From a virus: a DNA stretch of 54,743 bases. Positions 18,173 to 26,231 of the stretch are shown here, piece by piece. The first letter of the stretch is position 1, and each line of letters opens with the position of its first letter. The stretch spans positions 1-54,743 of IMG/VR virus record IMGVR_UViG_3300022562_001216. One strand, 5' to 3'. The notes below the pieces were generated by a model that worked only from the letters and a program-made list of their open reading frames with translations, had not been told where the DNA came from and made no database searches. Both the position numbers and the translations under genes were made by a program.

Positions 18173-19380
18173 GCTACAGTCATTCACCTTCCATTTATTT
18201 AACGCCAAGGCCGCGGTTTGAGCGCCGTCAAGACTCAAAAACGCTCAGTATTACAACGATCAGTCACTGTTTGGATATGGATGCGTTGTTTTACAACGAT
18301 CACCGGCAGGCGTCAGACTGGCTGATCATCCAGGAAGAGGCACAACGGAAGAAGATCAATGAGGCCTGGTCGTTGCGCATTGATCGATGGCGCGGGATAC
18401 ACCAATACAAGCACTGGGCTGGTGGCGCCTCTGCTGAGTTCGTGCAGCGGGAGTTTGCCAAGGTGTTTGCGCGCGTGCCGGATGTGACGCCTGATATGAT
18501 CGAGCTGTTGAAACACGCTGCGCCCTATCTGAAACCATTGGAGCGAGAAAAGCCCAAGCCTCAACCTCAACCTCAACCCAAAGTGAAGCCCAAGCCAAAG
18601 CCCATCGTCGAGGTCCGGGAGCCGGACAACCTTGATCCTGAGACTGGATTGGTGCTGCTCAAAAGTTACCCCAATAAGTACAAAGAAAGTGAGCGACGTA
18701 TGGTGTTGCGAGAGAACTATTGCCATTACTACAACGTGACACCCAACCGACTGCCAGCGCCGCGGGCGGTGTGGAAGCCGCACCCGTCCTGCCTGGTGCA
18801 AGATCGCCGCTACTACTGGCACCTTGATGATGTGCCCATGTACTGGGATGAAGACGGGGAAAGCTACTTCATGAATCGCCCAGCGGAGGTACGGGCTTTG
18901 CTGCGGTTTATCGAGCTGGTGAGGCGGCGTGAGGGTGTGGGTTATAGCCGGGTGAATTCAATCATGGCTAAATTCGGTGATTGCAGCCGTCAAGCTGTAA
19001 ATAATTGGTGCCGTGGTTTGGGTGTGCCTTCCGGAAATTTTCTGTGTGCTATCGCTGATCATTATCGCATTGATTTAAAACGCTACATGCGCAAGCCGGA
19101 TGCAGTCGCGCAGAAAATCAAGTTGGAGCGTGAGCAGGCGCACTACCGGCGCTTACAGATCGAGCCCTTGTGGCGGAAATTGGCGGCGGCGCTGGTGCAG
19201 GCTCCGGTGGAGTGCCGGGTGTTTGACTCCGACGCAGAGCCCATGCTTCGGCTTGCTAATGCGCTAGTTGATGCTGAATTTGTCCGGCAAGTTGCCAGTG
19301 ATCCGCCCCATCAGGAGGGGGCTGTCAATGCCTCGGAAATGCCGAGCCGCGGTGGTGGTGCAGAGGATGATGGACAATAG
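18169..19380 (+). CDS. HTH-containing protein with proline-lysine linker, 403 aa
   Basis: ATG18169 overlaps the preceding stop. A linker of alternating Pro, Lys and Gln lies around residues 135-155. Residues near 265-310 (DCSRQAVNNWCRGLGVPSG) form a helix-turn-helix of the XRE/Cro type. The C-terminus is helical and ends in a low-complexity tail. It could be a regulator or a replication accessory protein. The 3' end overlaps the convergent gene by 117 bp, an unusually long tail overlap; the stop used here is the first in frame. Confidence 0.65.
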   Translation: MSYSHSPSIYLTPRPRFERRQDSKTLSITTISHCLDMDALFYNDHRQASDWLIIQEEAQRKKINEAWSLRIDRWRGIHQYKHWAGGASAEFVQREFAKVFARVPDVTPDMIELLKHAAPYLKPLEREKPKPQPQPQPKVKPKPKPIVEVREPDNLDPETGLVLLKSYPNKYKESERRMVLRENYCHYYNVTPNRLPAPRAVWKPHPSCLVQDRRYYWHLDDVPMYWDEDGESYFMNRPAEVRALLRFIELVRRREGVGYSRVNSIMAKFGDCSRQAVNNWCRGLGVPSGNFLCAIADHYRIDLKRYMRKPDAVAQKIKLEREQAHYRRLQIEPLWRKLAAALVQAPVECRVFDSDAEPMLRLANALVDAEFVRQVASDPPHQEGAVNASEMPSRGGGAEDDGQ

Positions 19381-19788
19381 GCGGCAAGGCTCCAGCAGTA
19401 TCGCCATCAGGTCGCCGGGTCCGGTGTCCATGAGGTCCGAGCAGCCGGGCTCGCTTTCGGCAATGGCTTCGTGGATGGGTTGCCAGTCAATGTTATCACC
19501 GGACACAGTGGCCACCTGTAAATTCACGGCGTTGATGCCGCAGTCTGCCATCAAAATGTGTTTATCAACCAGACGTTGCAGGTTGTAACGAAACACATCA
19601 TCCCCGGCTAGCCCTTGTGCAAGCCGTAAAGCATCCTCATCACCGGCCCAGCCACAGAGCAGCAGGGGTTTGCCGTTAAGCAGCAGCGCCACATGATCGG
19701 CTTGTTTCATGTTGTCGGTGGGGTCGTACACCGATGGGCAAACGGACGAGGCCACTAAAATCTCCAGCAGTGGGTTACTTGTGTTCAT
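19264..19788 (-). CDS. Hypothetical protein, 174 aa (possible paralogue of 17382-17912)
   Basis: Strong ribosome site GGAGGT before ATG19788. It shares the pattern of a GKPLLLCG strand followed by a helix and a GPGDLMAIL segment with the gene at 17382. The start overlaps the stop of the upstream minus-strand gene by 4 bp (ATGA). Function unknown. Confidence 0.6.
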   Translation of the reverse strand: MNTSNPLLEILVASSVCPSVYDPTDNMKQADHVALLLNGKPLLLCGWAGDEDALRLAQGLAGDDVFRYNLQRLVDKHILMADCGINAVNLQVATVSGDNIDWQPIHEAIAESEPGCSDLMDTGPGDLMAILLEPCRLLSIILCTTTAARHFRGIDSPLLMGRITGNLPDKFSIN

Positions 19789-20009
19789 TCTGTACCTCCG
19801 ATATGGGTGTTGCCCAGAAATGCCGTCACGGGGGCGCCTTTCACCTCATACACCTCTTCCCACAATTCAGAAATCTCCTGTAGAGAATCTGTGGTCCAAG
19901 CCTGGCGAGTGCTTAGACTTAGCAGAAGGGTGCCGTCTTGGTCCCGGATGTTGAGGGGTTCGTGGGCGTTGGACGTAAGCAATTCTGGATCATTTAAAAA
20001 TTTAATCAT
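19785..20009 (-). CDS. Hypothetical protein, 74 aa
   Basis: AGGGGAA ribosome site before ATG20009. First gene of a two-gene minus-strand operon with the gene at 19264. The product is acidic (MIKFLNDPELL, ELWEEVYEV). An 11-bp repeat array sits just upstream in its promoter region. Confidence 0.55.
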   Translation of the reverse strand: MIKFLNDPELLTSNAHEPLNIRDQDGTLLLSLSTRQAWTTDSLQEISELWEEVYEVKGAPVTAFLGNTHIGGTE

Positions 20010-20022
20010 GTGTTCCCCTGAG

Positions 20023-20055
20023 TTGTATATCTTATTGTAGTCTGCTTGTATATCA
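20023..20055 (-). repeat. 11-bp repeat array (three units)
   Basis: Read on the minus strand: TGATATACAAG, CAGACTACAAT, AAGATATACAA. They lie between the divergent gene at 20009 and the late block A leader. Confidence 0.6.
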
Positions 20056-20082
20056 AAAAATGCTCCACAGCCCCCAATTTAT

Positions 20083-20126
20083 AAGGGGGTATGGGGGGGT
20101 ACTGTTTTACATTGGTAAGATTTTTT
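20083..20126 (+). promoter_or_regulatory. Late control element, copy A
   Basis: A G-tract (AAGGGGGT then seven Gs), TTTTACA and a near-inverted repeat TTACA/GGTAA, then AAGATTTTTT. The same 44-bp element, matching at 36 positions, lies at 32108-32151 before late block B. It sits 22 bp ahead of the lysozyme start. No strong -10 box is apparent, so a phage activator may be needed. Confidence 0.65.
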
Positions 20127-20148
20127 CGATTAACTACGCTTGTGTGTC

Positions 20149-20577
20149 ATGGAAGCGAAAAACTTTACCAAGCGTGCGGAAGGCTATCGAGACACTGTGT
20201 ACCAGTGCTCTGCGGGCAAGTTGACCGTGGGCTATGGCCACAACCTCGAAGATCGCCCGTTACCCCAGCACATTATAGAAGCCATTTTCGAGTGGGATTA
20301 CGAGCAAGCCGAAAAAGACGCTCGCCGTTTTTTGGGTCCAGCCTGGCTCACGTTGTCGGACGTGCGCCGCGGGGTGGTCACGGATATGGCCTTCAACATG
20401 GGCCTGACCACGCTTTCTGAGTTTCGCAAAACCCGCAAATACATTGCCGAAGGCCGTTTCAAAGAGGCGGCGGCGGAAATGTTAAACAGCAAATGGGCGC
20501 GGCAAGTGGGTGATCGAGCCCAGCGCCTGGCTCTGGTTATGGAGCATGACGACTGGAGTAAGCAAGTAAGGACGTAA
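20149..20577 (+). CDS. Endolysin, T4-type lysozyme (GH24), 142 aa
   Basis: The N-terminus carries the catalytic pattern E-8aa-C-5aa-T (Glu11, Cys20, Thr26) followed by VGYGHN. T4 lysozyme has Asp at the Cys position, but Cys is a known variant in phage lysozymes. It hydrolyses the glycan strands of peptidoglycan. No signal or SAR segment is visible, so export should depend on the downstream holin. ATG20149 is used; an upstream TTG at 20140 is less likely. First gene of late block A. Confidence 0.9.
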   Translation: MEAKNFTKRAEGYRDTVYQCSAGKLTVGYGHNLEDRPLPQHIIEAIFEWDYEQAEKDARRFLGPAWLTLSDVRRGVVTDMAFNMGLTTLSEFRKTRKYIAEGRFKEAAAEMLNSKWARQVGDRAQRLALVMEHDDWSKQVRT

Positions 20578-20612
20578 ACAACCAAGATGCGACTAGCAGT
20601 GGAGTAAGTGGC

Positions 20613-21041
20613 ATGAATCCTTGGCGAATCATTACAGAATTGTTCGAGCCTGCGGCCAAGCTGATCGATGACGTGCATACCAGCACTGAAGAGAAGCTTG
20701 AGATCAAGGCCAAAATGGCGGATATGCAAAATAAACTGGTGGTCCAGCTTATGGAGTATGAAAGCAAGCTGCAAGCGGCTCAGCGCGACGTGATTGTCGC
20801 AGAGGCGCAAGGTCGGTCCTGGGCACAGCGCAACTGGCGACCCATCACCATGCTGACGTTTTTGGCGTTGGTGTGCCTGGATACCATGGGTTGGACCACG
20901 TTTAGGCTCAGTGAGGAGGCCTGGCGCTTGTTGGAGATCGGTTTAGGCGGCTATGTGGTGGGGCGCAGTGTTGAAAAAGTGGTCCCGCACATTGCCAAAC
21001 GTAAAGAACAGCACCACCACCATAACCAAGGTCAGGGATGA
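20613..21041 (+). CDS. Holin of the GTA/3TM type, 142 aa
   Basis: A helical amphipathic N-terminal half is followed by WAQRNWRPITMLTFLALVCL and a second membrane segment LLEIGLGGYVVGRSVEKV, the layout of the 3TM holin family. The C-terminus is basic and His-rich (KEQHHHH). It would permeabilise the inner membrane to release the lysozyme. It overlaps the next gene by 4 bp. Confidence 0.8.
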   Translation: MNPWRIITELFEPAAKLIDDVHTSTEEKLEIKAKMADMQNKLVVQLMEYESKLQAAQRDVIVAEAQGRSWAQRNWRPITMLTFLALVCLDTMGWTTFRLSEEAWRLLEIGLGGYVVGRSVEKVVPHIAKRKEQHHHHNQGQG

Positions 21042-21382
21042 CGACAGAAGACCGCAGGAGTTTGTATTCCAACATTGTCACCAACGTACTAACCACGTTG
21101 GTGGTGGGCGTGGTGGCCAGTTTTATGGCCACCCGTATCGCTATTTCTGTGTTGGAAACCAAGTTGGGGTATCTGGAAAACAATGTCAGCTCGTTTGAGC
21201 GGGATATGACGACCATGCGCACGGTGATGGATTCGCTGTTAACCACCAAAGTGGAGCTGCAACAAATGGACAAGCGGATGGAGCGCATTGAAAGCAGTTT
21301 AAGTGCTCGCTTCGAGGCCGAGCGGGATCTGAATGACAAGATCCGGCGCTTGGAAATCGTGGTGAGCAATCGTGGAAGCTGA
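21038..21382 (+). CDS. Membrane-anchored coiled-coil protein, possible inner spanin, 114 aa
   Basis: One membrane segment near residues 13-35 (TNVLTTLVVGVVASFMATRI) is followed by a long coiled coil. Size, topology and position after lysozyme and holin suit a lysis accessory such as an i-spanin, but no separate lipoprotein partner was found. The alternative is a second holin or antiholin. Confidence 0.6.
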   Translation: MTTEDRRSLYSNIVTNVLTTLVVGVVASFMATRIAISVLETKLGYLENNVSSFERDMTTMRTVMDSLLTTKVELQQMDKRMERIESSLSARFEAERDLNDKIRRLEIVVSNRGS

Positions 21383-21740
21383 GCTGGTTGTAAAAACAAA
21401 AGTAACCGCCGTGCTGGCGTTGATGGAGGGGGAAGTCGTGCTGGAATTGCCGATTGAAAACACCACACCCATTTCTGTTTTGCTGACGGATGACGCGGGT
21501 GATCCCATTACCACGGGGACGGTGGATGTGTCGCTGACGGATTTGCGCGATACCGCGGTCACGGGTCAAACCTGGCCCCATACGCTGGTGCATTCGGGCA
21601 GTGGGGAATGGGCCGGAACCTTGTCTAAGGCCTTGAATTTGAAAGATCGGCGCAGTTATCGCCTCAAGTTGCATGTGGTGAGTGGGTCCATCGATGAGAC
21701 CATCACCTACGACGCTCGCGCCAAAATCCGCACCTATTAA
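21372..21740 (+). CDS. Small beta-rich protein, 122 aa
   Basis: GTG21372 overlaps the previous stop. The sequence alternates beta strands with a pattern like an Ig-type domain (TPISVLLTDDAGDPITTGTV). Similar small proteins sit beside terminase genes in some phages and may decorate the virion. No family assigned. Confidence 0.55.
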   Translation: MEAELVVKTKVTAVLALMEGEVVLELPIENTTPISVLLTDDAGDPITTGTVDVSLTDLRDTAVTGQTWPHTLVHSGSGEWAGTLSKALNLKDRRSYRLKLHVVSGSIDETITYDARAKIRTY

Positions 21741-21742
21741 GC

Positions 21743-22216
21743 ATGAGTTCGATTAAAGACGAATTTGGTCTCAAGCCCAAGCACCATGCGTTTGTGCTGG
21801 AATACGTGCAGAACGGCTTGGATGAGATGTTGGCCTACAAGAAAGTGTATGGCTGCAATGAGCGCACCGCTCGCAATGGCGGGGCTAGGCTGTTGGCCAG
21901 CCGTGCGGTTAAGCGCTATCTGAAGAAATATTTTGAAGAGCGTGAGGCCGAGTCGGCGGTGACGGTATCCTGGATCGAAGCCAAGCTCAAGGAAATGGTA
22001 GAGCGCTGTATGCAGGCCGAGCCGGTGATGGTGTTCAATCCAGAGACTAAGGAAATGGTCGAGTCTGGTATTTGGCGCTTTGATTCCGGGGGCGCCAACA
22101 AAGCCCTGGAATTGCTCGGCAAATACCACCGCATGTTTGTCGAAAGGCAGCAAGTGCAACACAGCGGGCGGGTCAGTTACACCCAAATATTCGATCATTC
22201 ATCAGAGGCGGATTGA
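21743..22216 (+). CDS. terS: Terminase small subunit, 157 aa
   Basis: Residues 10-60 match the Terminase_2 helix-turn-helix pattern: LKPKHHAFVLEYVQNG, LDEMLAYKKVYGCNERTAR, LLASRAVKRYL. It recognises phage DNA and loads the large subunit. Starts 2 bp after the previous stop and overlaps the large subunit frame. Confidence 0.8.
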   Translation: MSSIKDEFGLKPKHHAFVLEYVQNGLDEMLAYKKVYGCNERTARNGGARLLASRAVKRYLKKYFEEREAESAVTVSWIEAKLKEMVERCMQAEPVMVFNPETKEMVESGIWRFDSGGANKALELLGKYHRMFVERQQVQHSGRVSYTQIFDHSSEAD

Positions 22217-22218
22217 TC

Positions 22219-23691
22219 ATGGGGGCGATGATCCAAGAGCCCGAACTGATTGATTACGTCTATCGCGCCACGCCCACGGGCACCCGCTTTCACCTAGACC
22301 TTAGCTTTTTTCGGGGCATCATGGGGCCAATTGGTTCCGGCAAGTCCGTTTGTTGTGTCGAAGAGTTAAAACGCAATGCTTTGTGGGTGCAAAAGCCCGG
22401 TCCCGATGGCGTGCGTCGTACCCGCTGGGCCATTGTGCGCAACACCTACCCGGAACTGAAAGCCACCACCATCAAGACGTTTTTGCAGTGGTGGGATGAT
22501 CAGCACGTCAACATCGTCTATGGGGCGCCTATTACCGCCACGGTCGAGGTGGAGCTGGAGGATGACACCCGCGTCCACGCTGAGTTTTTGTTCCTGGCCC
22601 TGGATAAACCCAAGGACGTTAAAAAGCTTTTGAGTTTGGAGCTAACGGGCATCTGGTTCAATGAAGCCCGCGAGATACCGAAGACGGTGATTGATGCGGG
22701 CATGGGTCGGGTGGGCCGTTACCCCTCGCTCAAAGACGGTGTGGGGCCAACCAGAGCCTTCGGTATCGCAGACACGAACCCACCGGATGACGACCACTGG
22801 TGGTACAAACTGGCGGAAGAGGACACGCCGGACAACTGGGCTTTTTTCCGGCAGCCGGCGGCGCTGCTCAAAGACGACAACGGCGCCTATCACCCAAATC
22901 CGAAAGCGGAAAACATCGTCAACCTGGCCGATGGCTACGATTACTACCTGCGGCAAGTCTCCGGCAAAGATCCGGAGTGGATCAAGGTTTATTTGCTCGG
23001 TGATTACGGCACCGTGCAGGAAGGCAAGCCGGTTTACCCCACCTTTCGCAGTCAAAGCCATGTGGCCAAGCACATTATTCGGCCTGTACCGGGGCTGGGC
23101 TTGTTGCTGGGCTGGGATTTTGGCCTGACACCGGCCTGCATCATCGGCCAGCTCACCAAGCGCGGCCAATTACGCTTATTGGACGAGTTGTTGGGCGAGG
23201 ATATTGGCATCACCCGCTTTGCGCGGGACGTGGTGAAGCCACACCTGGCGAAAGAATACGCCGGTTTTATCGTCACCAGCTCCACCGCTGACCCTGCCGG
23301 GGGTGCCCGTGCGGAGACGGACGAGCAGACCGCCATCGGCATTTTGAACAGCACCAAGGTCAACATGGGGTTTCGTACCCGGCCAGCCAGCACCAACAAC
23401 CCGCTGCGCCGCATTGAGGCGGTGTCGGGTTATCTCAATCTGATGGTGGACGGCGAGCCCGGTTTGCTGGTGTCGCCCAAGTGCCGGTTGTTGATCAAGG
23501 GCTTTAACGGCGGTTACAAGTACGAGCGAGTCCAGGTCACGGGTGATGAGCGCTACCGGGACACGCCCTGCAAAAACAAGTTTTCCCACCCGCACGATGC
23601 GGTGCAGTACCTGACGCTGGGGGCCACCAGTGGCGGCATCGTTACCGATTACCCAAACACTGGCGCGGATCAGCGCCCCTTTTACGGTTAG
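22219..23691 (+). CDS. terL: Terminase large subunit, 490 aa
   Basis: Walker A is GPIGSGKS near residue 36. The Walker-B-like segment is GIWFNEARE near 145. The C-terminal RNase H-like nuclease has LGWDFG, a STADPAGG segment and HPHDAVQYL. It is the packaging ATPase and headful or cohesive-end nuclease. ATG22219 follows GAGGCGG; a TTG at 22213 is possible. Length is usual for the family. Confidence 0.9.
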   Translation: MGAMIQEPELIDYVYRATPTGTRFHLDLSFFRGIMGPIGSGKSVCCVEELKRNALWVQKPGPDGVRRTRWAIVRNTYPELKATTIKTFLQWWDDQHVNIVYGAPITATVEVELEDDTRVHAEFLFLALDKPKDVKKLLSLELTGIWFNEAREIPKTVIDAGMGRVGRYPSLKDGVGPTRAFGIADTNPPDDDHWWYKLAEEDTPDNWAFFRQPAALLKDDNGAYHPNPKAENIVNLADGYDYYLRQVSGKDPEWIKVYLLGDYGTVQEGKPVYPTFRSQSHVAKHIIRPVPGLGLLLGWDFGLTPACIIGQLTKRGQLRLLDELLGEDIGITRFARDVVKPHLAKEYAGFIVTSSTADPAGGARAETDEQTAIGILNSTKVNMGFRTRPASTNNPLRRIEAVSGYLNLMVDGEPGLLVSPKCRLLIKGFNGGYKYERVQVTGDERYRDTPCKNKFSHPHDAVQYLTLGATSGGIVTDYPNTGADQRPFYG

Positions 23692-23700
23692 AGGTTGGCT

Positions 23701-25725
23701 ATGTACCAGATCACCCCGGAGTTCAAGGAAGGCTACGAAAATGAGGAAGGTCAAGGCCGTCAGACTGAAGCCATGCAGCAAGCGTTGTATGTGACGGGTC
23801 AGCGCATCCGGGCCATGTTTGACGATGCCAAGCGCGACCGGCGGGCCACAGAACAGCGGTGGCTGGAGGATCTGCGGCAATTCAAAGGCCTGTATTCGCC
23901 GGAAATGCGCAAGCTGATCCCGAAAAACCGCTCTAAAGCCTTTGTGCGCATCACCCGGCGCAAAGTGAAGATCTTTGATGCGAGGATGAAAGAGCTTTTG
24001 TTCCCCTCCAATGCAGAGCGCAACTGGGACATTGAGCCGACCCCCAAGCAAACCGAACAAATCTTGCAGACGCCGTTGGGGATGGCGCGGATGCAGGCGT
24101 TGCAGGAGCAAACACAGGGGCAGATCACGCCGCAAATGCTGGAAGAGTTGCAGGATGAGGTGGCCAAAGAAGCCTGCGAGGGGATGCGCACAGAGATTGA
24201 TGACCAGCTTTCAGAGGGCAATTACCGGCAAATCTGCTCAACGGTGATTCATTCGGGTAACTTGTTTGGGACCGGGGTGCTCAAATCCCCCATGGTGAAA
24301 AACAAGGTTGAGCGCACCTGGCAACTGGACCCGCAATCGCAACAGTGGCGGTTAGTGCGCACAGAGCGGCGAGTGCCGTTTTTTGAGGCGGTGGAGTTGT
24401 GGTGCTATTTCCCGGATATGCAAGCGGTCAACATTGAAGACTGCCAGTACCATTTTCAATTGCGGGTGTTGAATCCGCAGCAACTCAAAGACTTGGCGCG
24501 GATACCGGGCTTTAACAAGCAGGTGTTGATGGACTATGCGCGGCAAATGCCGGACGGTGACGCGCAACTGATGGAGCACAGAACCGAGCTGGATGCGTTG
24601 AATTCCGATCAGGACACCCGCAGAAAGCAGCCATTGCGCTTGTATGACGTGATTGAAGGCTGGGTGATGATGACGGAAGAGGACTACATCCAGATGGGTT
24701 TTGAGCCCGAAAACGTGCCAGAGGGCGTCACCTGGGCCAATGTGTGGATGCTGGGGCCATACGTGATCAAGGCAGAAGCCGAACCGCTGGAGGGCATCGA
24801 TCACCCGTTTAACCTGTATTACTTCGACAAAGACGAAACCTCCATATTCGGTGAAGGCCTGGCGGCGATCATGCGTGACGAGCAGCGCCAGCTCAACAGT
24901 ATCCGGCGGGCGGCGTTGGACAATGCCGCCAGCTCTGTGGGCAATGTCTACGATGTGAACGTGGATCTGTTGCTGCCGACAGAGAACAGCAAAGACATTT
25001 ATCCGGGTCGGGTGTTCCTGCGCGGGGGCAATGCCCATGATCCTGCCGTGCGCATTGTCAGCACGCCCAACCACGTCAATCAATACCTGGCCTTGGCCAG
25101 CTATGTGGAAGAGGGTATTCACGAAAACACGGTCCCCTCTTACATGCACGGGGGCAGTGACAACGGTTCCGGTTCCACCGCGACGGGCTTGTCCATGCTG
25201 ATGGGTGCGGCCAACCTGGACATCAAGGATCAGGTACGGTTTTTTGATGACGGCATTACCCTGCCCGCACTCAAGGGTATTTATCACTGGAATATGATTT
25301 TTAGCGAAAAAGAGGAAATCAAGGGCGATTACAACGTCAAGCCTCGCGGTTCCTCTTCCCTGGTGGCCAAAGAAATCCGGGTGGCGCAACTGGATCAGGC
25401 CATGGGTATGTTCAGTAATGAGCTGTTTGCGCCGTTTATTGATTACCGAAAACTGGCCGAGCAGGCGTTGATTGCCCGCGATCTGGGCGACACGGGCATT
25501 GTGATGTCGGAGGAAGATTATCAGGCCAACATGGCCGACAAGGCCAAAATACAGGCGCTGGAGCAACAATTGGCGCAAAAGGATGCCATGATGCAGTTGA
25601 TGCGTTCGGTGGATGCCGATGGGTATAAGGCGCTGGAGGTACGATTGAAAGAAATGATCGAAGAAAAGAGCGGGCGCATGGCCAAGCAAGCGGTTGATCA
25701 GGAGGTGGAGAATGGACAGCTCTAA
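23701..25725 (+). CDS. Portal protein, 674 aa
   Basis: Large head-tail connector of the type found beside N4-gp56 capsids: an N-terminal helical region (RAMFDDAKRDRRATEQRW), a YSPEMRKLIPKNRSKAF segment, a central region with DQDTRRKQPLRLYDVIEGW, and a Gln-rich coiled C-terminus. It forms the dodecameric DNA channel at one head vertex. ATG23701 follows AGAGG; an upstream TTG at 23695 is less likely. Confidence 0.85.
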   Translation: MYQITPEFKEGYENEEGQGRQTEAMQQALYVTGQRIRAMFDDAKRDRRATEQRWLEDLRQFKGLYSPEMRKLIPKNRSKAFVRITRRKVKIFDARMKELLFPSNAERNWDIEPTPKQTEQILQTPLGMARMQALQEQTQGQITPQMLEELQDEVAKEACEGMRTEIDDQLSEGNYRQICSTVIHSGNLFGTGVLKSPMVKNKVERTWQLDPQSQQWRLVRTERRVPFFEAVELWCYFPDMQAVNIEDCQYHFQLRVLNPQQLKDLARIPGFNKQVLMDYARQMPDGDAQLMEHRTELDALNSDQDTRRKQPLRLYDVIEGWVMMTEEDYIQMGFEPENVPEGVTWANVWMLGPYVIKAEAEPLEGIDHPFNLYYFDKDETSIFGEGLAAIMRDEQRQLNSIRRAALDNAASSVGNVYDVNVDLLLPTENSKDIYPGRVFLRGGNAHDPAVRIVSTPNHVNQYLALASYVEEGIHENTVPSYMHGGSDNGSGSTATGLSMLMGAANLDIKDQVRFFDDGITLPALKGIYHWNMIFSEKEEIKGDYNVKPRGSSSLVAKEIRVAQLDQAMGMFSNELFAPFIDYRKLAEQALIARDLGDTGIVMSEEDYQANMADKAKIQALEQQLAQKDAMMQLMRSVDADGYKALEVRLKEMIEEKSGRMAKQAVDQEVENGQL

Positions 25726-25978
25726 CCGGGCAATCGATCCTGAGTTGCTGGCGCGGATTGTGGAGCGGGTGGCGGCGCAGGACTACGCCACCATGGATAT
25801 GCTGCGGGCGCTGGAGCAACAGGTGGCGTTTTTGAAAGATATGATGGTCAATCACGATGATGCCGCGGCCTTGCGCTATCGCTCCCAAGCCATCGGCCTG
25901 TTGGAGTTCATTAAAACCGTGCAGGTGGCGCCAGTGCTGGAGGACGATGATCGACTGGTCAATTCCTACCTGGCATAA
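25712..25978 (+). CDS. Hypothetical protein following portal, 88 aa
   Basis: AGGAGG precedes ATG25712, which overlaps the portal stop. The product is acidic and helical (ELLARIVERVAAQDYATMDM). Last gene of late block A, ending directly on the terminator hairpin. Possibly a virion assembly factor; unrecognised. Confidence 0.65.
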   Translation: MDSSNRAIDPELLARIVERVAAQDYATMDMLRALEQQVAFLKDMMVNHDDAAALRYRSQAIGLLEFIKTVQVAPVLEDDDRLVNSYLA

Positions 25979-26005
25979 AAAAACCCCGCTTGCGCGGGGC
26001 TTTTC
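25977..26005. terminator. Bidirectional rho-independent terminator
   Basis: CCCCGC (25984-25989), loop TTGC, GCGGGG (25994-25999). On the minus strand the stem is followed by seven Ts (25983-25977), a strong terminator for the small RNA. On the plus strand the T-run is shorter (CTTTTC), but it still follows the last gene of late block A. Confidence 0.85.
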
Positions 26006-26124
26006 GTTTACCTAACCCCAGTAACTGGGGAAACCTTAACGATGACCTAATTACTTTCCTAAGCTTTCAGTCATTTTTTGAACCATCCCCAAGAATTGGG
26101 GAACACTTCTGGCCGGAAGTTGCA

Positions 26125-26212
26125 CCGCTCGAACCGCCTAATGGCGGGTAACTCATAACCCCTCATGGGGATTCGTAACTTTGTTTTCTAAGCCGTCTAT
26201 TCGACGGGTAAC
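26125..26212 (-). repeat. Type I-F CRISPR-repeat-like unit and degenerate copy, 60-nt step
   Basis: The unit at 26212-26185 reads 5' GTTAC, stem CCGTC, loop GAATA, stem GACGG, then CTTAGAAA: 28 nt, the same partition (5-5-5-5-8) as type I-F repeats and the same last eight bases as the E. coli I-F repeat. By my alignment 20 of 28 positions match it, and four of the eight differences form two compensating stem pairs. A second unit (26152-26125) starts with GTTACCCG exactly 60 nt later, the I-F repeat-plus-spacer period, but lacks the handle. Confidence 0.55.
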
Positions 26213-26231
26213 AGTTGAACGGTGCCGGAGT

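Larger units (their letters stand above)
25977..26225 (-). ncRNA. Candidate structured small RNA with CRISPR-repeat-like hairpins (about 250 nt)
   Basis: A minus-strand promoter (26232-26260) and the terminator at 25977-26005 bracket this non-coding segment. Read 5' to 3' it contains hairpins at 26194-26208 (CCGTC/GACGG), 26159-26170 (CCCC/GGGG), 26134-26147 (CCGCC/GGCGG), 26105-26120, 26087-26101 (CCCCAA/TTGGGG) and 26016-26030 (CCCCAG/CTGGGG). Four begin with GTT plus A, C or T. GCACCG at the predicted 5' end pairs with CGGTGC (26127-26122), closing a helix around the first three hairpins. The arms differ in sequence while pairing is kept, which points to RNA structure. One unit closely resembles a type I-F CRISPR repeat and another a type I-E repeat. 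Function is unknown; a repeat-mimicking anti-CRISPR RNA is one hypothesis, a partition site another. Confidence 0.6.

Noticed and set aside
26001-26230. Canonical CRISPR array
   Set aside because: Repeats differ from each other, spacing varies outside one 60-nt step, and no cas genes are present in the window.
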